From: Raphanus sativus
Taxonomy: Eukaryota; Streptophyta; Magnoliopsida; Brassicales; Brassicaceae
Assembly (NCBI RefSeq): GCF_000801105.2
Contig: NC_079512.1
Span: forward strand, 29,777,848 to 29,841,847
Direction of reading: 5' to 3'
DNA: 64,000 nucleotides
The notes under the pieces were generated by a model, which ran no database searches, had not been told where the DNA came from, and saw only the letters and a list, made by a program, of their open reading frames with translations. Made by a program: the position numbers and the translations under genes. Position 1 is the first letter of the stretch. The number at the start of each line of letters is the position of its first letter. Below are positions 44,003-54,900 of this stretch, piece after piece.

Positions 44003-46355
44003 CAGATTCGGATTCGGATCTGGATCCATGCTAAAGTACCTATTGGGTGTTTTTTATTTGGACATGCGGGTTTTTGTTCGGATCTTGTTCCTATCTGAGA
44101 CCCAATAAGATACTCAAAGTACCTGAAAATCATTGTATATATTAATATATTTGGATGAGTGGGTATATTTTTAGTATCTTAGTATTTTTTAAGTTTCAGG
44201 TATAATTTCAGGTTTCAAGTAAAATTTTAGATTTTCAGAAAATACAATTCAATTATTCGGGTAAAATATCGGATATTTTTTTGGGTTTTCGGGTCAAATT
44301 TTGGATAAGTTTTGGGGTACTTTTGCAGTTCTTCAGATATTTTTAGAGTTTTTGGTTCTATTTTGAGTACTCAGATCTTTTTATGTCATAAATACTCAAA
44401 ACTGATCCGAACCCAAAATATACTTGGAAAATATGAATATTTTACGGGTAGGCTTTAATTGGTAACCATGAAAATAAAAAAATGAACAGAAAAAGTTGAA
44501 CAAATTTTCATTTCAAGAATTGAATTGAAAAAAAAATTATTGAGGAACAAACGTTCCTTATCTATATTATTAAAGTTGAAGTACAAATTGGAGATGTTTG
44601 GAAACAAGGATAGTAGGAATAAATGAGATATGTTTTGGCAACATGAATATTAGAAATGTGTACTTTCTTTTATTTACACATTTAGTCATTGTATTTTCAA
44701 TAAATTAATAACAAATGAAAATTGCTTAGAAACATGACTAACATATTTAATAATTTTTTATTTAAACATTTAGCCATTGTTTTTATAATAAATTAAACAA
44801 CTTTCTTTCTATATTTTCTTATTTACAAGTCTGTCACTATATTTACAAATTTTTATGGTAAAAATAAAAACACAAACTGAAATATAAATAGTATATTATA
44901 TAAAAAAATTAAAACAGTATTATTACCTTATTTAGTTTAGTCAAATATAAAAATTTCAAGAGTTCAATTTTCAAAAAAAATATCATAAAATTAATAATGA
45001 TTCATAGAAAACTAATGCAAAAAATTAAAACTTTGAAACATGGATAAAAGTATGTCAAGAAAAAAAAATGGCTTATGTTATTAATAAAAATTGGAAATCC
45101 ATTATATCATTTTTAAAATATACAAAATGGACTAATCTAATTACCTAGAACATTTTTTTTGTCTAAAATAATCATAAAATAAATTTTAAATTTTATATAC
45201 ATATTAAAATATGCATATATTCAAAATTTTAATTTTACTAAAATATCGTTATTAAAATATTTTCAATATATATAAAAAATACAACAAAAAATTAATTTTA
45301 TATACCAACTTAAATTAAGGTTTTTATATTTCACATTAAACTTTAAGAATATAATATATATGATTATTTATAAGATGGTAAATATAAAATACTATTACTT
45401 ATATGATTATTTATATTGACATGAAAAATGAATAGCAATATATTTTTGAAATATACACCCGCACGGGCATGCGAGTCAAAATTTATTTTAAATTACAATG
45501 TAAATATTTAATTAATATAGAAATATGTCATATTGTTTAAACAAATATTAATATAAAAGTATTGTACAGTTGTGTTCTAAAAGTCATTTATTTTAACGAC
45601 AAGTCAAATAAATATATTGATTGGAGAGAGAATAAAACAAAGTTAGAGAAACACATAGTTTACCAGAGATTATTTATATTGACATGAAAAATGAATAGCA
45701 ATATATTTTTGAAATATACACCCGCATGGGCGTGCGAGTCAAAATTTATTTTAAATTACAATGTAAATATTTAATTAATATAGAAATATGTCACATTGTT
45801 TAAACAAAATATTAATATAAAAGTATTGTACAGTTGTGTTCTAAAAATCATTTATTTTAACAACAAGTCAAATAAATATATTGATTGGAGAGATAATAAA
45901 ACAAAGTGAGAGAAATACATAGTTTACCAGAGACACTCTAGAATGTGTCGAATTTATTATAAAGAAAGTTTCACTAAGATAAATACATTTAATAGGTACA
46001 AAAAAATAATATATTTCCAAAAGTGAATAATAATACCCGCACTTTTGAAGCGCGGATCAAAAATCTAGTTAATCTTACAAGGGGAAAATACTTCTTCATT
46101 AATTCCATTTTTTATGAGGAACATAGAAGAATGTGGTAGGATCCATACATAATAATTTGACAAAAAAATTAACATAACTGGTATTAATTTTAGAAACAAC
46201 AAATTTATCCTAATTTTTTCATAAAAAGTTGTCACCAATTGAAGCTCTATTGAAATTATATACCTATGTGTATCCAAATTGCTAGATTTCGAAAAATTCG
46301 AATCCGACAAGACCATATCCGAATCCGATCTGAGAATCTGGATGTCCAAACCTAA
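44003..46355. mobile_element. Transposon complex with cggat-rich ends, carrying a nested Helitron
   Basis: Compared with the first HSP20 unit (39560-39640), this stretch is extra. It begins gattcggattcggatctgg and ends ccgaatccgatctgagaatctgg, so the ends share cggatt words in inverted order. Between them lie gggtttt/gggtaccc-type degenerate sequence and the Helitron 44561-46068. Exact ends and target duplication could not be fixed. Confidence 0.5.
44561..46068 (+). mobile_element. Non-autonomous Helitron with internal direct repeat
   Basis: It starts TCTATATTATTAAAGTTG at 44561 after A. It ends in a hairpin-like cccgcacttttgaagcgcgg and CTAG at 46065-46068, followed by T. Inside, about 263 bp is duplicated head to tail (about 45403-45668 and 45666-45931). 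Each copy contains another Helitron-end-like hairpin (cacccgcacgggcatgcgagtc), which suggests end duplication. No ORF. Confidence 0.8.
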
Positions 46356-47063
46356 CAAAGATTTTAAGATATGAGAAAATAAGTCTAGAGTTGAATATAA
46401 ACTTGAAATTAAGGGATGGGATCAATGTTCAAGACTGGCATGGTTAGGCAGGTGATTATTTTCCTGATCTAAGTTAGGATTTTAGTGTTTATTCTTTTCA
46501 GATCTTTCTCTCTCTAGGGTTTTAGAGAGATTTTTGAGACGGTATGGGGAAGTTGTCAGGTGAAAATGACAATCAATTCTCTTACGGCACGTGTTAACTT
46601 TACATCAGTAAATACGATCTGTATTAAGTACTAGGATGCGTGTTCACTTTTTATTTGCCAGCAATTTTCATCTGTTCCTTTCTACACTGGTGAAAGCTCT
46701 GATGTTTTTGTTTGGTATCGAGATTCAAGATAGACAACAAAGTTGGTAAGTTTTCAGCTTTATTGTAGACTTCGTAAATGCATGCTTTGAGTGAGGCACA
46801 CATAAATAATTCACTTTTCATTTGTTTATAATTATTATCATATTGTTTTGATTTGTCTAGACGTATATTCATATAAATATAAAAGACGGAGTGCTAAACA
46901 AATTGAAGTAATGTTTCTTTTTGGAATAGATCCAAAACCATTGATCCTAATATTAATCCCAACAAAATAGTGTCCACTCATGAAGACAAAATCTAACAAA
47001 TGAAGCCAAATTTAACAAAGAGAAAGAAACATATCTATAGCCGCGTCATCATAATTAATGAAA
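46069..47063. other. Remainder of the duplicated unit and gene 3 downstream DNA
   Basis: From 46360 to about 46665 this matches 39640-39930 of the first unit. The rest is the 3' side of HSP20-like gene 3. The short ORFs on the minus strand show no family features. Confidence 0.5.
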
Positions 47064-47969
47064 TCAAACGGGAGGGATGAGGAGGCGAATGACACCGTTC
47101 TTGATGATGGTTTTGACCCGATGACTAGGAAAGTCGACGGGACCGGAGAGAATAACCACGTCAGCAGAGTATAACCGAGAACCTGAGTCGTGGCTAAGAA
47201 CAGGTGCTTGACCAGTCACGTTTACTTTGCCGTTAGTCACGGAGACGGCGAAGTTGTCCTTGGGAACGCCTGGCATGTCAAAACGCACGTATAAGCTGCC
47301 GTCTTCGAGACGCTTCGTCTCATACGACTCGTCCATGTCATCGCCAGAGATATCTATACAAGCACAACTACAGACAAATGAGTAAACACATTTTTCAAAA
47401 TATCGATTGAAATGGAACAAAAGTAAAAAAATACCTTCTCCGAATGCAGAATATTTAAACTCTGAAGAAAACAAATAGAATCAGAAAAATTAATTTTAAT
47501 CAATCACCTATACACTAATTAATAAATTTAAATGAGTTGAGTAATAAGAAAATATATATATATAAAAAAAAAGAATCTCGGACGTACCGATGCAAGGAGA
47601 GCGACGTGGATCGACGATGTTAGTCTTGGAGAGGTGAAGCCTCAAAACACCGTCTGACATGTGGTAAGTGAAGCCGCAGAACACGCAGCATCTGCAGACG
47701 GTTTCGATGACGGAGAGGTACTTCCGGTGAGCGGTGTCGTGTCTGTGGACCTTGGGAGCATCTGCGTAGACAGCCAGAGATTTCTTCGCCGGGTCTAGAG
47801 AAAGCCTCACGCACTCTTCCGGAACGCCTGGAAAGTCCATCCTCACGTACGTTCCAGAACTCTCGAGCAACTTGAACTCTTCAAATCCGCTTGGCCCGTG
47901 AACCAGAAACGGGTTTGTGGATTCGTAATATCCTTCGGGGTGAGGACTAAGAGGGACGGCGCCGGACAT
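47064..47969 (-). CDS. HSP20-like protein with two alpha-crystallin domains (gene 3)
   Basis: Exons 47969-47588, 47461-47435 and 47353-47064. GT-AG junctions and phases agree, giving 232 residues. The first domain spans about residues 38-125 (YVRMDFPGVPEECVRLSL to GVLRLHLSKTN). A 10-residue exon links to the second domain (about 150-232, YVRFDMPGVPKDNFAVSV to GVIRLLIPPV). The G-V-I/L-R-L-x-I/L ending of each domain is the alpha-crystallin signature. Unlike genes 1 and 2 it lacks the intron after the first 13 codons and has one linker exon in place of two. It is the only one of the three that reads through. Likely a small heat-shock-like protein; chaperone activity is inferred from the family only. 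Confidence 0.85.
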
Positions 47970-48540
47970 GATTCAACAGAGGGAGTTTCAAAGCTACTTA
48001 ATATTAGGGTTTACTATCTGGCTCTCTGAGATTTTAGCTTAGAGTTCTTTTTGGATCTTTATGGGAGAGCAAGGAAACAACGAGAGAGAGAGAGGGCGAA
48101 GGAAGATACTGTCACTTGAAAACGACAAAAAGGGATACGCGTCCTCCTCTAATTTGTAAAAAAAATCATGTAGACTTGAAAAATGTCTGTGTTTTTACTT
48201 TTTAGTACAGAAATAAGTTGGTCTTTGGAAAAATTAGCAAGAATGCAACTTTATTGCACAGTCCTCAAATTCATTCCCATGTATAATGCATGTGGTTAAC
48301 ATATACGGTTTTCATTATTCTCTTTCTTTTATTTATTTATTTCTTTATTTATACATATAATTTACTTTTTGTTAACAGTGTTTTTACATCTACTAATGAT
48401 TTAGCACAGGCTCGCAGAGCTATGGGCTATGCATGAATCATGATGCATAATATCGTTTAACTTTTAAATGGCCCTATTCATCGAATGTTAAGCCCACTTC
48501 ACAAGGGTGATGGCTTTTTTCTTGGGTTCAGGGTGATGAT
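47970..48540. other. Upstream region of HSP20-like gene 3
   Basis: The 5' flank shares attcaacag and cttaatattagggttt with genes 1 and 2 and has a short GA run. The rest is AT-rich with no feature seen. Confidence 0.5.
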
Positions 48541-48747
48541 ATATGGACATGATAACATAAACCTACAACATAGCTTCTAGTCGATGTGTTTAATGCCATT
48601 GGTTTAGTGTAACAGTTTTAATGGTTTCAAACTATTATTATCGAGACTGAATGTTATATGGACATGATAACATAAACCTACAACATAGCTTCTAGTCGAT
48701 GTGTTTAATGCCATTGGTTTAGTGTAACAGTTTTAATGGTTTCAAGC
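48541..48747. repeat. Direct tandem repeat, period 115 bp
   Basis: atatggacatgataacataa begins copies at 48541 and 48656. The first 90 bases are identical, so the duplication is recent. Copy 2 diverges after ggtttcaa. Confidence 0.95.
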
Positions 48748-49282
48748 ATTTAACACCAAAATTTTCCTTTGAAATATGGCTAGCCATATACAATCGTCTA
48801 ACAACTGGAGATTGAATGTTAGGATGCTACACTGGAATACATGCCTATCATCGGAATGTTCTTTTCAGATCACTATTCAAACGTGTCTGGTTTTGTATTT
48901 TTGACGGATGGCCTCATGCAGCAGCGGTGCATTGCTGATTGGGACAAGATATATAGTATCGTTTTTTTTTTAAACACATAGTATCGTTTATATCGACATT
49001 TTTAAACATTTTCTTATTTAAGATTCATAGTTTAATAGACTCTTTTTCATAGTTGCAGAAAGAGGAATAGCTAAATAAATCGACAAAATAATAAAAAACA
49101 AGATTATCTCCATCCGAGATTCTGATGAGTGGACACCTGCTATGAAGATGCGCAGATCCCCTGGTTCACAGCCTACAACTAAATCCGAAAGAAACTCGAG
49201 TTCTATGTTAAGCTATATGCATTAAAAGTTCAAAACCAATAGAACAATTGATACATTTAATGTGAAAACTTTTTGGAGATAA

Positions 49283-49563
49283 GACCATCTCCAATGGGAA
49301 TTCTTCCCATTGGAACTCTTAAAAATATATCATGTATGTATCTATGTATGTATATATTATATATGTATAAGTATTTATGGAGTTCATAATTTTTGTGGAA
49401 CCCCATGCACAAAAATTCTTAAACTCCATTTTAAGAATTTTTATGTATGGAGTTCACAAAAATTATAAACCTCACAAATACTTATACATATATAATATAT
49501 ACATACATAGATATATACATAATACATTTTTAAGAGTTTCAATGGGAAGAACCCCCATTGCTT
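49283..49563. mobile_element. Fold-back MITE
   Basis: A palindromic element: the left arm (ccatctccaatgggaattct, actcttaaaaatatatcatgtatg) pairs with the right arm (acatttttaagagtttcaat, ccccattgc). The centre (aaattcttaaactccatttt, aagaattttt) is also self-complementary. The whole would fold into one long hairpin. Target duplication not resolved. Confidence 0.75.
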
Positions 49564-50459
49564 AGTTTTTAACTTATGGTCCTACACCTCCACATAAAAA
49601 TGCGGAAATCTATATATAAGCACACGTGTGGGTAACAGCCAGCTGTCTCCGGACTCCGAGCTAATCCTTCTTGGAGTTTTAAACTTATGGATAACAAAAT
49701 TTTATTTCCCTAAGTTGAAAAGCAAATCAATAGTTAGAATAACGAGTGGTGATTGTTCTTGCATTTTGCTCGTGATAAGCTTCGCCACGTATGCTTACCT
49801 CTCAATCCGTTTGTCTAGTCAGCTGAATCATCATAATTGATTATCAAAACCATTTTCTTCTCCTACAACTAAATAATGACACTGCCAAATAATTGACTGT
49901 TAGTCGTTTGTTTTTCTTTTTAAAATATCTATCAAAGACAGTGATCTCTTATGAATTATCACACATTATAGTCACTTTGTAGCTGTGATCTAATTGGTTT
50001 ACAAGTAAAAGTTTGACTAAATTGCCGACATCTTTTAAGATTTTTTTCTTGATCCCATTGGTTCTCAATTAATTGTTAATGCGACGTGTAACCAATAATG
50101 AGTAACACCCAATTTTTTTAAAAAAATATTATAATGAATAACATCATTAACCGAAACATAAGATTGAAACATCATTAAGTATATGCAAAAGATTGAAACT
50201 TCAAATGGTCTTTATTTTAAAAAACATATATCTACAACGTTCCAAAACCGCTCATAAATACATGATACAACCCTTCTATATACTTTTGGAGGATAGGTCC
50301 ATCGAATTGTTAACGCTACATCTATTCGTACGTACATCTCAATACCATAATTACTGTTCGATAAGACCCATCATCCGGTTTGCCGGTCGAACCGGAAAGG
50401 CGCACAGGAGGCTGGCTTACTTCAAAGATTCAAGCTGAGATTGTGATTGGTCGCGCATG
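49564..50459. other. Intergenic, no gene seen
   Basis: AT-rich DNA between the MITE and the 3' end of the protease gene. Short ORFs are without features. Confidence 0.5.
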
Positions 50460-51944
50460 TTAGCCCTGGTTCAAGGTATCCCAATAAGATGCGCACTTCC
50501 TCTTAGCGAACCCGACTCTTCTATTCAACAAATCATACACGACTTCGAATCCTTGTTGCTGGTAATTCCCCAGAATTGCTCCAGTCCCACCTCGAAGCTC
50601 AGATTCATCTCCACCGTTCATCAGCATCAAACATCCAACCTTCCTCTTCTCTTCTTTCCCATCGCCACCGTCCATAAACTCGTAAAAGTAATTTCTCCTA
50701 GGGAGCGCAACACTGGAACCATTCCCGGCAAAATGCAAAACCAGAGCCGGAACTCTAACCCTCTGGTTAAGATAGTAGCAAGGACTCATTCCGGAACTCG
50801 GTTCGACCCGATCAGCCCGCTCGTGTACCCGCCCGACCCGACTGTCGAACTCCTCCACCACCGAATTATAAAATTTCGCCGGAAGCATCGTGAAAGTCGT
50901 CCCCGAGTCAACGACCACTCCTCCGCCGCCGTCTCTATCCACTCGTCTGAGCATCGCCGGAGCAGGAATATTCCGTTTGCCGACGGAGATTCCTCGGAGG
51001 GAAACAGAGTAGAAGTAAGGGTGCTTGGGGTTATCAAGCAGCTCCGTGTACACGAACTCGACCTTCTCCTTCTTCTTATCGTCATCAACATCAACACGTT
51101 TCTCTTTCGCCTCGTCCTCGTCGACGAAGCGTCCGAGGATGAGCGGACTCGGGCGGCGGACTCGCTCCGAGTCGAACGAGTGAGAGACGAGGCAGTAGGA
51201 GAAGCTGTTACCGAGGCGAGGCGCGAAAGAGGAGAGCTGCGCGGGGAGAGAGAGGCGTCCGCGTCCGAAGCCGGCGACGCCGATGGGCTCGGCGAGAGCG
51301 GTGTTAGCGCAGCCGAAGGTGAAGTTAGCTAGGGAGAGGGGAGGGAGGGAGAGGGAGTCGGAGAAGAGGCGGCCGACGAGGGAGCCGTCGCCGTAGGCGT
51401 AGTAGAAAGACGGGCAAGGGTAGGAAGAGTTGTTGCACTCGCCGGTTTCGATGAGGTCGAGAGGGCAGTTGGAGATGGCGCAGAGGTCGGAGGAGGGGAG
51501 GGAGGAGTGTGCGGCGGAGCAGGAAAGGGATGAGCAGGGGACGGCGACGGCGGAGGAGGAGAGGGAGGATGTGGAAGGAGGTGGTTTGGATTCGCAGAGG
51601 ATGCAGGTGAAAGGACGGCAAGGGAACCAGACGAGGTCGCTTCCGGTGTCTAAGTAGAGTGAGACGGAGGAGGAGGAGGAGCCGACTGAGAGGGAGAGGA
51701 GGTAGTCGCTGCCGGAAGATAGAGGGAGAGGGAGTTGATGTTGTTTACGGTGGTGGCTGCGGAAACGTGCGGAGGAGCGGGTGGAGGATGATTTGAGGAG
51801 GTGGAGAGGAGAGGAAGGGTGTTTGGAGGTTGAGAGAGAGTGTGAGAGAGGGAGAAGAAGAGGTGATGATGACGAAACAGAGGAGTAGAAACAGTATTGG
51901 AGAATAGTAGCCAGGTAGAGGAAGAAGATGCTACACGTTTTCAT
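50460..51944 (-). CDS. Pepsin-like aspartyl protease (A1 family, nepenthesin type)
   Basis: 494 residues in one exon, starting at the Met at 51944; the open frame extends upstream but enters the TATA region. The signal peptide is about 1-25. Catalytic aspartates are in DTGSDLVWFPC (Asp99) and VDSGTTFTML (Asp346), and the flap Tyr is in YAYGDGS (near 182-188). Many cysteines between about 115 and 180 form the nepenthesin-type insertion. It ends with AILGNYQQQGFEVVYDLLNRR. A Lys/Asp-rich loop (about 275-295) is unusual. Probably a secreted or endomembrane protease. Position matches the aspartyl protease gene of the corresponding Arabidopsis block (At4g16563 from memory). Confidence 0.93.
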   Translation of the reverse strand: MKTCSIFFLYLATILQYCFYSSVSSSSPLLLPLSHSLSTSKHPSSPLHLLKSSSTRSSARFRSHHRKQHQLPLPLSSGSDYLLSLSVGSSSSSVSLYLDTGSDLVWFPCRPFTCILCESKPPPSTSSLSSSAVAVPCSSLSCSAAHSSLPSSDLCAISNCPLDLIETGECNNSSYPCPSFYYAYGDGSLVGRLFSDSLSLPPLSLANFTFGCANTALAEPIGVAGFGRGRLSLPAQLSSFAPRLGNSFSYCLVSHSFDSERVRRPSPLILGRFVDEDEAKEKRVDVDDDKKKEKVEFVYTELLDNPKHPYFYSVSLRGISVGKRNIPAPAMLRRVDRDGGGGVVVDSGTTFTMLPAKFYNSVVEEFDSRVGRVHERADRVEPSSGMSPCYYLNQRVRVPALVLHFAGNGSSVALPRRNYFYEFMDGGDGKEEKRKVGCLMLMNGGDESELRGGTGAILGNYQQQGFEVVYDLLNRRVGFAKRKCASYWDTLNQG

Positions 51945-51997
51945 GGCGGATATATTTGTAGGACTGGTTTTGAATTTGTAGAAGAGCTCGACTCTTC

Positions 51998-52004
51998 TTT
52001 TATA
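51998..52004 (-). promoter_or_regulatory. TATA box of the aspartyl protease gene
   Basis: TATAAAA on the minus strand, 54-60 nt upstream of the Met at 51944. It supports that start rather than the upstream Met at 52115. Confidence 0.7.
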
Positions 52005-53600
52005 GCACAGAGCAAAGAAGACACGATGGTAGATAAAATTATTTATTAAACGATGGCATGAAGTATACTGTTTAACATTAAAAAGGCAATTATGAAGACT
52101 AGCAACAAAATACATTGTTTTGGACTATCATCACTTGTATAGTTGAAAGAAAAAGACTTGATGAGCGATTTAAATAGTGGCATGCAGAGTCCCAAATATA
52201 GCATTGGAGTTTGACACGGAAGTAACCAATACAAAAACAATACGCAATCGAATAGTGAAAATTGATCACTGGAAGTCAACTCCATTGTAGGGGAGCTTTG
52301 CATGCAATGCAATGCAACCATACATTTTCTACATGTATTACATCTCGAGTAGTATTTTTCTTCTCTTGTTTAGGTTAGGTTCCAATTAATATTTCAATAT
52401 CGACCATTTTGATTGGCTTATAACATATCCAGTCCATCCCCTCAGATATACATAAACCTCAAAATTAATATCAAGGCATTGAAACCCCTAATAATACCAT
52501 ACCAAGGGAAAAATTACAAAATAATAATAGTGTCCAGGCGACATAGACAAGCCAGGTGGACTATTGCCATGGACAGGGTTGAAGAGTGAAAGGTACGTGT
52601 ACCTTACTCTTCTCCACACACAACTTCAATTCTCCTTTGGTATTGTCTCCTGACAATTTATGTTATGCAGCCAAACTTTATAATTCCACACATCACATTT
52701 GCTCGTTATGATATCAATGATTTTTTTGAAAAAATTACATTTGGAGACACTTTTCCACTTTCCTATTACATGCTAGGTCACTTTGTGCTGGAGAGGCACA
52801 TTATCATATCAAAAAGACTATAATCTCCCTGAACTAAAACACCTTCGTAACGGGAGTCATTTCTTCTTTATAGATTCCAATTGCTAAAGCACAAAACCTA
52901 TGCCATCTGTTTTTTTTTGAACAACCCCTTTTTCCTCTCAGACGAATAGAAAAAAACCCAGATTTTTCAAAAAAAAATCCCAATTTCATCTAAGTCGATT
53001 GAACAATATGCCTTCAATTCCGTTCACAATCTCTAGCGATAAACGCAACTCTAATTCAATCTGCATCCATACTTCCATCCACCGAACATCATGACAAATC
53101 ACAGATCTCCTAGTGTGGTAAGTGCTGGAACCAGCTTTATCTTCATCTCCTCCCCGAGACTTTTCAAAGTTGACGGCTCTCCACCATAATCTCAGCTAGG
53201 ACGAAGCTTCTCACTACCAGAACCAACCTCTGTCTTGCCCACGCCACCAAAGCTTCTCACCACCGGAATCTACCTACGATTGGAATTGGTTTTGACCAGC
53301 AGTTGGGGCAGGGTTTGGTCTACTCTCCTCCGCCTGTTCTTGGGTCAAGATCTCCAGTGACATGTGAATTGAAAATAAATATAAGTAGAAGTTGAAGCAG
53401 AATTTAGTTTCTGTTCTGATCTAAATATCTTTAGGGATCACAAACTCCTTCGATTTGATATTAATTATGTTGGCCTCTTTTGTTCTGGTTACGATGTTGA
53501 GGTTTCGACGTCGAAGACCGGCAAGCACAGTCACGCTAAATGTCAATTTGTTGCCATTGATATCTTCACTGCCAATTGTTCCTTTTTTCCACAATTGTGA
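52005..53600. other. Intergenic, no gene recognised
   Basis: The promoter side of the protease gene, then sequence with short, interrupted reading frames (53000-53400 is more balanced in composition). I could not connect these to a known protein. Confidence 0.4.
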
Positions 53601-54900
53601 TGTAAGTCTTTAAAAAAACAAACTTTAACTAGATTGATTTCGTAGGACATAAGAACTTTTTATGATCTGATTCAGATTGTTTTTCATAATGGGAAAGAAG
53701 CATTTAGCTGTTTGTATAATATTGTCCACATCATGTGTTCTTATTTTTGTGTCCACAACTTTTATGTCCACAATTTATTTCTTCTATCCACTATTAGAAA
53801 ATGTTTTTTCGATAATATTTTAAGTTTATATATGATTGTTCTGTCCACAAACTATAAACTATAACTGAGTGTATAGCTCTGACTAGTATTGTCACAATGG
53901 ACTTTTTCTTATTAGGTGAATGCCTACAAATACTTGTCAGAATCTCTCTTAAGCATGTTCCCAACAGTTAGTTAGACCTCTTGGTCTTATTACAAGTAAA
54001 CTTGAAGATCAATACTTTAGATAGTGTTTTAGATTCTAAGGGATGTGATTAGTTTAAAGTCTTTGTCTTTTTTTTTCTCTAAACAGGAAAAGAGATGTGA
54101 GTGTCCACATGAAGTCATGAACTCGTGTCCACATTTGTAGCATCCACATCTTTGATGTGTTCACGCTTCTTCACTCCGCATATTTCATTTTCTAAAGAAA
54201 ACTCAGATCGATGAGTGGTCTAACTCTAGTCATCTACATTTTTGTATGATTGAGAACTTAGTTTATAAAACATTTCTGGTTCAGATCATAAACAAGCAAG
54301 AACTATATGATATTTGAAAAAATAATAAAAAGAAAACAATTTTTGATTGTGTTCATGGAAGATTAGATTTTTACTCATTACTGTCGACATATTTTTATGT
54401 TTTAGATGGCTCAAATGCACATCAAGACTGCTCGTGAAGTTCCTCAATATGAAAGCAATTCTAGAGAGCTTGATTTCACTCAAAGCAAAGATATAACAAA
54501 GGTAAAAACATGTCCGGTTTTTAATGAATTTCTTTGACCGGTCTGTCTGAAATATGTGTGTACACAACTTGTCCATCCACAATTTAGTTTCCTTTTTTTC
54601 TCAGAGATTGTTTGCAAAATGATAAGACATGTTTGCGTGTTTAGCATCGTTCATATTTTTGTGTTTAGCATCGTTCATAAGTGTGCTAAATTGTTTTGAT
54701 CTTTGAGATTTGATTATTCTTTTGGATCAAAGTTTTAATCTTTTTTCTAATCTTTTTCCTTCACCAGACATTGCCCAAAAAAAAAAAAACCGGCTTGTGG
54801 ACAGCTATTTGTGAAATGTCCATGCCTTTTTATCAGCATCCACATTTGTGTATGTGTGAATCTTTTTACTTTGTCCACATCCACAATTTTTGTATACATG
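53600..54900. repeat. Region with scattered tgtccaca-type motif, probably TE-derived
   Basis: At least ten copies of (t/g)tccaca or atccaca on the plus strand, irregularly spaced, in T-rich DNA. One exon-like stretch (54408-54500, MAQMHIKTAREVPQYE then SRELDFTQSKDITK, followed by gtaaaa) is unidentified. The motif repetition suggests a degenerate mobile element. Confidence 0.4.

Noticed and set aside
50457..51332. 291-residue plus-strand ORF opposite the aspartyl protease
   Set aside because: It is a GC-rich shadow of the protease gene, with no recognisable motifs.
51945..52115. 57-residue upstream extension of the aspartyl protease
   Set aside because: It spans the TATA box at 51998-52004 and lacks protease features; the Met at 51944 begins a good signal peptide.
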